A stretch of 7,252 nt of DNA from CAYGKP01 sp964350605. Its GTDB lineage: Bacteria; Bacteroidota; Bacteroidia; Cytophagales; JAAEPT01. The DNA is taken from the NCBI GenBank assembly GCA_964350605.1, contig CAYGKP010000133.1, positions 1 through 7,252 on the forward strand, written 5' to 3'. Numbering within the stretch: the first letter of the stretch is position 1; every line of letters starts with the position of its first letter. A model generated the notes under the pieces. The model had not been told where the DNA came from, made no database searches, and was given only the letters and a program-made list of their open reading frames with translations. The position numbers and the translations under genes were made by a program. Positions 1 to 7,000 of the stretch are shown here, in pieces.

Positions 1-382
1 CACGCAAGTACAAAATCCCTTGGGCAGGTACCCCGTTGCTGTAGACTGTGATGCCTTTGGTCTGCGCGCCGATTTTGCCCGCCGAGTTAAAGGTCACCTT
101 GATCTCGCCGGTTTTGCCTGGCAAGATTGGTTGGCTTGGTTTCACGGGCACTGTGCAACCGCACGAAGCGCGCACGTTGGTGATGACCAGGGGCTTGGTG
201 CCCGCGTTCTTGACGATGAATGTATGATCAACCACATCGCCCTGCTTGATTTCGCCGAAGTCGTAGCTATCGCCAACAAACTCCATGACCGCGCCAGGGT
301 CTTGGCTGGTTTCAGTATTCTGGGCTTGAGCCGAGAGGAGGCCAACAAAGAAGAAGAGGGGCAAAATCAGGAGTACGCGCAT
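1..382 (-). CDS. Exported DUF1573 family protein (3' end missing)
   Basis: This frame is open to the window edge, giving the first 127 residues and no stop. Residues 1-20 form a signal peptide (M-R-V, then a hydrophobic run, then S-A-Q-A), so the product is probably periplasmic or surface-exposed. Residues 35-118 match the DUF1573 pattern known from Bacteroidota: an immunoglobulin-like beta fold with Y-D-F-G-E-I-K-Q-G-D near 40-49, the S-C-G-C-T motif at 73-77, then L-P-G-K-T-G-E-I and F-N-S-A-G-K-I-G. Family members are often about 140-150 residues, so I infer only a short tail is missing. The molecular role of the family is not established. An in-frame ATG at 421 would add 13 residues before the signal peptide; I prefer 382 because it gives a compact signal peptide, but neither start has a clear ribosome binding site. 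It follows the dehydrogenase gene by 35 or 74 bases and is probably last in the operon. Confidence 0.85.
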   Translation of the reverse strand, partial: MRVLLILPLFFFVGLLSAQAQNTETSQDPGAVMEFVGDSYDFGEIKQGDVVDHTFIVKNAGTKPLVITNVRASCGCTVPVKPSQPILPGKTGEIKVTFNSAGKIGAQTKGITVYSNGVPAQGILYLR

Positions 383-456
383 GGCAAGAAGTCGAATGGG
401 TTGGATGTGTAGTCTGGTCATTGAAGTTCAAGAACCGTTCCAAACTGGACGCAGGC

Positions 457-1410
457 TCAAGTTACAACTCCCTCGGGAAAGAAAGCTTTCAAGTGCGCGG
501 CGGTTTGTGCCACGAGGCGAGAACGGGCCTCGAAGCTGCCCCAGGCCATGTGCGGGGTCAGGAGCAAGCGGCTTGCATCGTCGATGGAGAGCAGGGGCGA
601 ACTCGCAGACAAAGGCTCCTGGGCGAAGACGTCGAAACCTGCTTTGATTTTTCCGGCTGCGACTACTTTGGCCAAGGCCGCCTCGTCGACGATGCCCCCG
701 CGGCCTACGTTGATCAGGATCCCACCAGGTTTCATCAGGCCCAGTTGCGCTTCGCCGAGCAGTCCCTTCGTCGCTTCCGTTAACGGCGCGTGGATCGATA
801 CCACGTCGCAAGACGTGAGCAGCTTTTTCAGGGAATAGTGCGGGTAAGGTTGGCTTAGGTTGTTCCCGCTAGTCGAAGTATAAGCAATCTGAAAGCCCGT
901 CGCTCCGGCCATTTGCGCCACGCGTTGGCCGATTTCCCCCATGCCAATGATGCCCCAGATCGAGCCTTCTGTATCGCGGACCGAAGGATCGGTGTTGGTG
1001 AACAACAGGCCGTTCGAATAAGCCTTCGACTGGACTTGATGATGATAAGCCGGTAGGCTTTGCCAGAGCGAGAGGGCCATCGCCAAGGTGTGCTGCGCAA
1101 CGCTAGCCGTGGAATACCCCACCGCATTTCGTACAGGAATGCCCCGGGCTTCGGTGGCGGTTTTGTCAATGTGATCGGTGCCTGTCGCCAGGGCGCAGAT
1201 CAGTTTCAAGTCCGGCGCGGTGGCCAAGACTTCCTGGGTGATCTTCACCTTGTTGGTGAGCACTGCATGGGCACCCGCGATGCGCTCGGCAGTCTCCGAG
1301 GGATCGGTATTCGAGTAGTCGATCAGCTCGCCATACGGCTCGAACGCCGAACGGTAATCGACATCGCCGAGGGTCAGCGCATCGAGCAGAACAAGTTGGG
1401 CAGCCGCCAC
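457..1410 (-). CDS. D-2-hydroxyacid dehydrogenase, glycerate dehydrogenase/hydroxypyruvate reductase-like
   Basis: A 317-residue cytosolic oxidoreductase of normal family length, interconverting 2-keto acids and D-2-hydroxy acids with a nicotinamide cofactor. The Rossmann dinucleotide motif G-M-G-E-I-G is at 156-161. The expected catalytic residues are present: Arg237 in N-V-G-R-G-G, Glu265 in F-A-Q-E-P-L and His287 in L-T-P-H-M-A-W. The segment G-Y-S-T-A-S-V-A-Q-H-T at 98-108 and the stretch A-W-G-S-F-E-A-R-x-R-L at 289-299 resemble the glycerate dehydrogenase/hydroxypyruvate reductase (HprA) branch, so the likely pair is D-glycerate/hydroxypyruvate; the exact substrate is inferred. No acidic residue lies between 162 and 201, where NAD-specific enzymes usually carry one. 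The start is GTG, 21 bases after the upstream gene's TAG, and the only plausible one, since that TAG lies in the same frame. Its metabolic job beside redox-envelope genes is unclear; it may simply be co-transcribed. Confidence 0.92.
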   Translation of the reverse strand: MAAAQLVLLDALTLGDVDYRSAFEPYGELIDYSNTDPSETAERIAGAHAVLTNKVKITQEVLATAPDLKLICALATGTDHIDKTATEARGIPVRNAVGYSTASVAQHTLAMALSLWQSLPAYHHQVQSKAYSNGLLFTNTDPSVRDTEGSIWGIIGMGEIGQRVAQMAGATGFQIAYTSTSGNNLSQPYPHYSLKKLLTSCDVVSIHAPLTEATKGLLGEAQLGLMKPGGILINVGRGGIVDEAALAKVVAAGKIKAGFDVFAQEPLSASSPLLSIDDASRLLLTPHMAWGSFEARSRLVAQTAAHLKAFFPEGVVT

Positions 1411-1431
1411 AGAATCAGTCGAGCAGCTAAC

Positions 1432-2040
1432 CTACTTCTTCCACTTGATGGTGCAACCGATGGCCTTGGTCTCCGCTGGATCGGGGTTCGTGCCATTGGT
1501 GACGGCGGCAATGGCGTTCTGGACGTACTTCTTCTCCGCCTTGTCGGCGTTGGTGTAGTTGTCATCGATCGCGCCGATGTACTTGACGATCAGCTTGTCG
1601 TCGGCCTTCACCAGGAAGTAGACTTCAGGTGTTTTGGTCGCACCGAAGGCTTTCGCCACCTCTTGGGTCTCATCAATCAAGTAGGGGAAGCTGTACTTCT
1701 TCTTCTTGGCACGTTTGACCATCTCGGGGAAGCTGTCTTCGGGGTACTCGGTCGGGTCGTTAGGGTTGATGGCGATCACCGGGTACTTGGGGCTGTAGGT
1801 TTTGTCGAGGAACAAAATGCGATCCTCATACGCCTTCGCATAGGGGCAGTGGTTACACGTAAAGACGACAATGAAGCCTTGGGCCTTGGGGTAGTCAGCC
1901 AGGGAGACCATTTCGCCGTCCACGTTTTTGAGCGAGAAATCCGAGACTTCATCGCCGACCGCATAGCCTTGGGGGCGCAGGGCGAAGGCCGAAAGGGCCA
2001 TAACAGGTAGGAGCAACAGAAGGAGTCGCAGGTATTTCAT
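1432..2040 (-). CDS. Exported peroxiredoxin-like thioredoxin-fold protein (PRX_like1 type)
   Basis: A 202-residue protein with an N-terminal signal peptide (M-K-Y-L-R followed by a leucine-rich run, residues 1-21), so it probably acts in the periplasm. The mature part is a redoxin/AhpC-TSA-like thioredoxin fold: G-D-E-V-S-D-F-S-L at 29-37, then V-V-F-T-C-N-H-C-P-Y at 58-67 with the CXXC pair Cys62 and Cys65, the A-I-N-P-N-D strand at 90-95, the cis-proline loop T-K-T-P-E-V at 135-140 (Pro138), and the tail G-C-T-I-K-W-K at 195-201. This C-N-H-C-P-Y plus G-C-x-I-K-W-K combination marks a widespread peroxiredoxin-like family. Its substrates are not settled; thiol-disulfide exchange or peroxide reduction are possible. 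The frame extends to 2202, but that part lies inside the tlpA-like gene and lacks a signal peptide, so the ATG at 2040 is chosen. It lies 44 bases after the TlpA-like gene. Confidence 0.92.
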   Translation of the reverse strand: MKYLRLLLLLLPVMALSAFALRPQGYAVGDEVSDFSLKNVDGEMVSLADYPKAQGFIVVFTCNHCPYAKAYEDRILFLDKTYSPKYPVIAINPNDPTEYPEDSFPEMVKRAKKKKYSFPYLIDETQEVAKAFGATKTPEVYFLVKADDKLIVKYIGAIDDNYTNADKAEKKYVQNAIAAVTNGTNPDPAETKAIGCTIKWKK

Positions 2041-2084
2041 AAGTCTTGGAGTTGTTGTATTTCGCTGGGCTGTGGGCCAGCAGG

Positions 2085-2582
2085 TTACTTGGATAGGAAA
2101 GGCAGGATCGCCGCTTCCAGTTCCGCGTAGGTGAAGGATTTTTCGTCGAAACGCCGGGTGCCGTTGCCCACCATCAGGGTGGCAGGAATTGCGCCCGACC
2201 AAGCGGGGTCTACCTTGGGAATCCAGGCATTGAAGTCCACTTCGCTCATCCAGATCACCTCAGCGGTGTAGCCTTTCTTACCCACGAAGGCTTCCAGCTT
2301 GCCGCTCTCGAAGCGGTCGGGTGTGTCAAGGCTGACAAGCACCACGTGTACGCCCTTGTCCTTATAGACTTGATGCAACTGCTCGAACGCAGGCAATTCC
2401 TCGATACAGGGCTTGCACCACGTGGCCCAGAAGTTCACCACGTGAACGCCTTCTTCGGGCACCAGTAGGAGTTCTTCTAACTCATTGACGCCAATCGACT
2501 TGATCTGTGCCTTCGCTGGCGGGAACGCCCCAAGCAGCACCGTGAGGGCCAAGGCCCAACGAAGATGTAAACGCCTACTCAT
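2085..2582 (-). CDS. TlpA-like exported thioredoxin (thiol-disulfide oxidoreductase)
   Basis: A 165-residue thioredoxin-fold protein exported by a signal peptide (positive M-S-R-R-L-H-L-R, hydrophobic core, then P-P-A-K-A-Q ending near residue 26). The active site F-W-A-T-W-C-K-P-C-I is at 51-60 with Cys56 and Cys59, and the cis-proline loop A-I-P-A-T-L-M is at 131-137 (Pro133). Small proteins of this TlpA/ResA class keep periplasmic thiols reduced, for example in cytochrome c maturation or repair of misoxidised proteins; no cytochrome genes are visible here, so the client is unknown. The start codon overlaps the end of the preceding gene by 8 bases (2575-2582, ATGAGTAG), which suggests translational coupling and a shared transcript. 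A second thioredoxin-fold gene follows 44 bases downstream, so the two may act on the same pathway, for example one reducing the other, but that is inference. Confidence 0.93.
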   Translation of the reverse strand: MSRRLHLRWALALTVLLGAFPPAKAQIKSIGVNELEELLLVPEEGVHVVNFWATWCKPCIEELPAFEQLHQVYKDKGVHVVLVSLDTPDRFESGKLEAFVGKKGYTAEVIWMSEVDFNAWIPKVDPAWSGAIPATLMVGNGTRRFDEKSFTYAELEAAILPFLSK

Positions 2583-3531
2583 AGGTATTTGTCAGGCCGA
2601 AGCGTGTGCGGGCCGTGGTATCGGCACGTTGGTTAAGGCCCCAGTAGGGAAGACGTTCTTGGTGTGTGAGGGTCGCCACGGTGGTCAAGGTCTTGGCATT
2701 CTGGCCGAAGCCGCTGAGGCCCACGATTTCGATCTGTTCAATCTTATAGGGGAACTCGTCCACATAATGAAACCGAACGGTACGGGGTTCGGGTTCCCGA
2801 TAGACAAGTTCATAAGCCTTGTGAAGTTTTCGGTCCGCGTACTCAACGATGCGTGCGTTGGCGGGGTAGGGCTGAACGGGTTTGTGTCGCAGGCGAACGA
2901 AACTGAGCGAAGGCAACACATCAATCTCCCCAATCGGGAGTTTCGAAGGGTCAAAGCGGATCAGGTTCCAAAAGCCGTCCTCGCTCCACACCGCCGAGAG
3001 GTTGAACTTCTGCTCGCCCTCGCTTTCAAAGTAGGAGTGGCCCTCGACCTGAAACTGGCTGCCACGGCGAAGCAACTGGAGCCACGTATGTCCGCACCAT
3101 TCTTGGCTGCTGTTCGAGAGCTTCAGTAAGCGACCATCCTCAAGCGAAGTTTGGGCAATTGTTTCGACCGAGTAGGGGTAGAGGCCCGTGTTGAATTTGG
3201 TGCTGATCAAGCACTTAAGCACGGGAACATGGTCTTTTCCAGCCCCTTCCACGTTGTCCAGCTTCACGAGCTTTTTGCGCGAGAACGGCTCGTGAACGAA
3301 CACCACCACCATTTCGCCGGGATGGATTTCACCGTAGCGGGCTTGTTCCAATTCATACGTACTGATCTCTCCCAAGCCATCCATCCAGTGGGAATTGAAT
3401 GACTCGCGATTGGCAGGTGCGAACTCCGAAGCGGGTTCGTATTGCTTGGCGTGGATCAAGAGGCCGTATGCGGCCAACGCAACGATGGCCGAGCCAAGCA
3501 CGAAGCCAAGAATCAATCGTGTGTTTTTCAT
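2575..3531 (-). CDS. Conserved exported/membrane-anchored protein of unknown function
   Basis: A 318-residue protein with an N-terminal hydrophobic segment (about 5-25) after M-K-N-T-R. It has no lipobox cysteine, so it is either cleaved or stays membrane-anchored, with the rest outside the cytoplasm. I recognise a conserved Bacteroidota family from W-M-D-G-L-G-E-I-S-T-Y-E-L at 49-61, Q-A-R-Y-G-E-I at 63-69, F-N-T-G-L-Y-P-Y at 113-120, Q-E-W-C-G-H at 143-148 and G-H-S-Y-F-E at 164-169. To my recollection homologues are sometimes named 'septum formation inhibitor Maf', but I see nothing of the Maf nucleotide-pyrophosphatase family here, so I give no such function. There are two cysteines, Cys107 and Cys146. 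The frame continues upstream to 3606, but that part overlaps the MarR gene and lacks the export signal; the ATG at 3531 overlaps the MarR stop as ATGA. The 3' end overlaps the TlpA-like gene by 8 bases, so it probably works with the exported redox proteins. Confidence 0.9.
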   Translation of the reverse strand: MKNTRLILGFVLGSAIVALAAYGLLIHAKQYEPASEFAPANRESFNSHWMDGLGEISTYELEQARYGEIHPGEMVVVFVHEPFSRKKLVKLDNVEGAGKDHVPVLKCLISTKFNTGLYPYSVETIAQTSLEDGRLLKLSNSSQEWCGHTWLQLLRRGSQFQVEGHSYFESEGEQKFNLSAVWSEDGFWNLIRFDPSKLPIGEIDVLPSLSFVRLRHKPVQPYPANARIVEYADRKLHKAYELVYREPEPRTVRFHYVDEFPYKIEQIEIVGLSGFGQNAKTLTTVATLTHQERLPYWGLNQRADTTARTRFGLTNTYE

Positions 3532-3983
3532 TCTTCGCCGCGCAGTTTGTCCAGAAGTTCGTTCAAGGTTTGGGCCTCCGATTCGTTCAGATTGCCCTTG
3601 AACCAAGCCATCTCGTCTTCCCGCCGATCGAAGTAGGCCAAAAGGTCCAGGCCTGCCTGCGTGATGCGCACGTCCATCTGGCGGCGATCGGCCTTGCAGG
3701 GCTTTCGTTCGATGAGCTTCTTGACCCGCAGGCGTTCAACGATTCGCGATACGTCGGAGTTCTTGTCGAGCATTCGCTCCTTGATGGTATTGATGCTGAC
3801 CGCTTCGGGGTGTTGGCCCCGCAGAATACGCAAGATGTTGAACTGCTGAGGGGTCAGGTCGCGCTCCTTGAAAAAGAGTTGAGTGCGGCCCTGTAAAATG
3901 TTGTTGGTGTAGTAGATGTTCAAGTGGAGCTTTTGATACTCGGACTTGAAGCTCTTCTGCTGAATGGCCTCTTCCAATTTCAT
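3528..3983 (-). CDS. MarR-family winged-helix transcriptional regulator
   Basis: A 151-residue DNA-binding protein of typical MarR length, expected to act as a dimer and repress its own operon until a ligand or oxidant releases it. The helix-turn-helix lies at about 61-88: S-I-N-T-I-K-E-R-M-L-D-K then N-S-D-V-S-R-I-V-E-R-L as recognition helix. The wing follows at 92-107 with the family's D-R-R (99-101) in K-P-C-K-A-D-R-R-Q-M-D-V. Helical dimerisation segments occupy the N terminus (about 10-40) and C terminus (about 110-148). The only cysteine, Cys96, sits in the wing. An in-frame TTG at 3989 could add two residues, but the ATG at 3983 gives M-K-L-E-E-A, the usual beginning of this Bacteroidota subgroup. 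Its stop overlaps the next gene's ATG by 4 bases, and it is the first gene of the proposed operon. The ligand is unknown. Confidence 0.93.
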   Translation of the reverse strand: MKLEEAIQQKSFKSEYQKLHLNIYYTNNILQGRTQLFFKERDLTPQQFNILRILRGQHPEAVSINTIKERMLDKNSDVSRIVERLRVKKLIERKPCKADRRQMDVRITQAGLDLLAYFDRREDEMAWFKGNLNESEAQTLNELLDKLRGEE

Positions 3984-3987
3984 GACC

Positions 3988-4010
3988 AATGGTATGCTTG
4001 TTTAACCATT
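3988..4010. promoter_or_regulatory. Inverted repeat, possible MarR operator
   Basis: Perfect 6-base arms AATGGT (3988-3993) and ACCATT (4005-4010) are separated by 11 bases, immediately upstream of the MarR gene's ATG at 3983. Span and position fit an autoregulatory MarR site, and the right arm overlaps the possible -10 element. The arms are short, so chance cannot be excluded. Confidence 0.4.
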
Positions 4011-4034
4011 AGATGGCGTTGCTTGTTTCGGCAA
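4008..4034 (-). promoter_or_regulatory. Possible promoter of the MarR operon
   Basis: Read on the minus strand, TTGCCG (4034-4029) and TCTAAT (4013-4008) resemble -35 and -10 boxes, matching the general consensus at 4 of 6 and 5 of 6 bases. The spacer is only 15 bases, shorter than ideal. The -10 would lie 24 bases before the MarR ATG. I see no clear match to the Bacteroidota-type TAnnTTTG element, so this is a weak call. Confidence 0.25.
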
Positions 4035-4072
4035 GATCGCCCGAGAGATCGGACTGTGCAACAAGTGGGCAC

Positions 4073-7000
4073 TTATTCGGAGAGGTCCTCCTTCAATTCA
4101 CGCAAGTCGACGGGTACCAATTTCGATACCCCAGCCTCCTGCATGGTGACCCCATAGATGATGTCGGTCGACGACATGGTGCGTTTGTTGTGGGTCACGA
4201 TGATGAACTGCGAGTCCTTCGAGAAGGTGCGGATGATGCGGTTGAACTTGTCAATGTTCGCATCGTCGAGCGGGGCATCCACCTCGTCAAACACACAGAA
4301 GGGCGCGGGTTTCAACAGGTAAATCGAGAAGAGCAGCGCGACGGCGGTCAAGGTCTTCTCGCCCCCCGACAACTGGTTGATCGTCAGCGGACGCTTGCCT
4401 TTCGGACGGGCTTTGATCTCAATGGGCGAGTCCAAAGGGTCGTCCGGGCGGGTGAGGGTCAATTCGCATGTATCGTCCTCGGTAAAGAGCGTACGGAACA
4501 CCTCCTGGAAATTGGCCTGGATGCGTCCGAAGGCTTCCAGGAAGGTTTCCTTGGCCACCGCGTCGATCTCTTCAATGGTCGCCAGCAGCGAGTCTTTGGC
4601 TTCCAGCAAGTCGGCCCGTTGGGCAGTGATGAAGTCGAAGCGCTTCTTCATTTCCTCGTAGGCTTCCATCGCCATCGGGTTGATGGGGCCCATCTCGTCC
4701 AGCTTACGGCGGGCTTGCTGCACTAGGTCGCGCAGTTGGTCGCTGCTGATGTCCTCAATGTCGCCCACGTCCTCGAAATCCAGTTGATCGAGGTCCAAGT
4801 TGAATTCCACCGACAAGCGATCGCGGACCGACTGCAAGTCCAGCTTGGCGTCGTTCAGCTTTTCGGTCAGGCTGAGGCGCAGGGTGTCGGCCTGTTCGCG
4901 CTGGTGGGCCAAGTCGCGTTGGGCGGTGTCCTGCTTCTCGATCTCGCCGCGCAGGGCGTAGTAGTCTTTCTCCGCTTCGCGAACGGCGGCTTCCAGGTTC
5001 TCCTTCTCCTTGTAGAGGTCAAGCAGCGATTCGTCGGTTTCCTCGGTCCTCGACAGCAATTCGAAAATGTCCTTCTCGGTTTGGGTCAGCTGCGCTTGGT
5101 TGGCTTCCAACGCCGCACGGCGCTGGGTCAGGGTGTCGGCTTTGTAGCCCCGTTCCCGCGCCAACGAATCCAGGCGGTTCTGGGCTTGGTGCAGGGCGAT
5201 ATTCTGAGCGTTGAAGGCTTCGCCGGTTTGGGCTTGGGCTTCTTGTTCAGTAGCGAGTGCCTGTTCAAAGGAAGAAAGCTCGGACTCCAACGTGGCTACG
5301 CGGTTCTGCTCGACTTCCAGCTTCGGGCGGCCCTTGGCCAGCGCATCTTCCAGCACGCGCAGGTTCTGGGCCAATTCCTCGGTGCGCGTCGAGGCGGAGG
5401 TCAGGTAGGCTTCGCTTTGCTCCAGCTCGACGCGGGCTTGGGTGTAGGCTTGGTTGGCCTTCGTCACTTCCTGGCGCAAGCTGTCGAGGCCGGCGGCGGG
5501 GTTTGCGTCTTTGTGGGCTTGTAGCTCGCGCTGGGCAGTTTCTACGGCTTCGTGCAGGTCGGCGCGTTCTTTTTCGAGGGACTTCAGTTGCGCTGAGAGT
5601 TTCTCCAAGTTCTTGGCCCGCCCAATACGTTTCCCTTCAAAGAGCCCCACCGACCCGCCCGAAAGCAAATACTTGCGCCGGGCCAATTTCCCGCTCCGCG
5701 AGAGGTAGACATAGTCGCTTTCCGGGAAGGAAACCCGCTCATCATCCAGCAGGTACACGCCACCGAGCAGGTGCGCGACCAGGTTCTTGTACTTCCCGTC
5801 AAACTCGACAGCTTCCATCGCCGCCCGTGCACCCGGCAGATCGGGCAGCGACGGCAACGAGACCGCCTCCAGACGATTGAGCAGGAAGAAATGGGCCTTT
5901 CCTTTGCCCGCATCACCAAGGAGTTGTACGGCCCGAAGTGCCTGCCCTTCGTCGTCGACCACATAGTGGTTCATGTACGGCTCCAGGTAGTATTCAATTG
6001 CCAAGCGGTCGTCCTCCGAACAGGCGATCAGGTCGGAGAGGAGTGGGGCCTGAACGCCCCACTGGCTGTTCTTTTGCAGGAACTTGATGGCCTCTGGGAA
6101 GCCTTCGAGGTTGTCGACCAGCGACTTAGTCAGGCTGTATTCGTTTTGCACCCGGTCGAGGTCGCGGGCCTTTTTGGCCAGCTTCTCGCGCAAGGCTTCG
6201 AGTCCTTGTTCCTTTTCGGTGCGCACCTCGCGCCAACGGGTCACTTGCTGCTCAAGGGCCGCGAGGGCTGTCTCTTTCTCGGTCAAGTCCTTTAGGCCCG
6301 ACTCCCGGGTACCCCGCAACTGATCGAGGTTCGAACCGCGGTCCGCGCGTTCGCTCTCGGTGCGCTCCAACTCGCGCTTCAAGGTCGCCAGTTGCGCTTC
6401 TGACACCTCCAAGCCCTTGCTCAGTTCATAGAACCCCGAGCGGGCGGCTTGCAGGGTCTCGCGTTGCTGGTTCACCTGCTCGCGCTGGGCGAGGGTGCGG
6501 GCCTTCTGGGCCTCGTTGGCCTGTTGTTTTTCGCCCAGCTCGCTTTGGGCGGCGCGAAGCTTTTCTTCGGTCAGGGCCACTTCCGCCGACAGGGCCGACA
6601 GCTCGTCGGTCAGTTGCGCGATGCGCGTCTGGTCTTCGCCAATCTGGCGTTCGAGTTGCTGGCGACGGTCGGTCAAGTAGCGTTGGCGTTCGCCGCGCAC
6701 TTGCTTGTCAGATTCCTTCGTTCGGATGGCCGAGGCCGCCTCATTGAGCGTCTCTTGTCGCTTGCGCAGGATCTGTTCGGAGGTAACGAGCTTCGTTTTT
6801 CGCTCTTCTTGGCCCGCTTCCAGCTTGAGCCATTCGGCTTGAATCGCGCCGCGGCGGTCTTCCAACTCGCGGGCTTCTTTGCGTAGGCGATCCAACGACT
6901 CGCGTTGATCTTTGACCTGCACCCGGGCGAGGGCAATGCTGCGCAGACGATACTCGGTTTTTAGCTCGCGGTACTTCTCGGCGAGCTTGGCTTGGCGTTC

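Noticed and set aside
1060..2010. Long plus-strand open frame of about 316 codons across the dehydrogenase and peroxiredoxin-like genes
   Set aside because: It is antisense to two genes with clear motifs, its predicted product resembles no family I know, and it looks like a product of the codon bias of the real genes.
2064..2081. Hairpin GCTGG/CCAGC with 8-base loop between the two thioredoxin-fold genes
   Set aside because: It has only five pairs and no T-run after it on the minus strand, so it is not a convincing terminator.
2041..2202. Upstream extension of the peroxiredoxin-like frame to an ATG at 2202
   Set aside because: The extra 54 residues overlap the TlpA-like gene and would bury the signal peptide that starts at 2040.
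3532..3606. Upstream extension of the unknown exported protein to 3606
   Set aside because: It lies within the MarR gene and precedes the export signal; the ATG at 3531 with the ATGA overlap is far better.
4041..4072. Small hairpins after smc (CCGA/TCGG at 4041-4052, GTGC/GCAC at 4056-4072)
   Set aside because: The stems have four pairs each and no T-run follows; I cannot support a terminator for smc.
4013..5524. Two long plus-strand open frames (4013-4726 and 4736-5524) opposite smc
   Set aside because: The low-complexity Val/Leu/Gly/Gln-rich products are antisense shadows of the SMC coiled-coil codons; no domain is seen.
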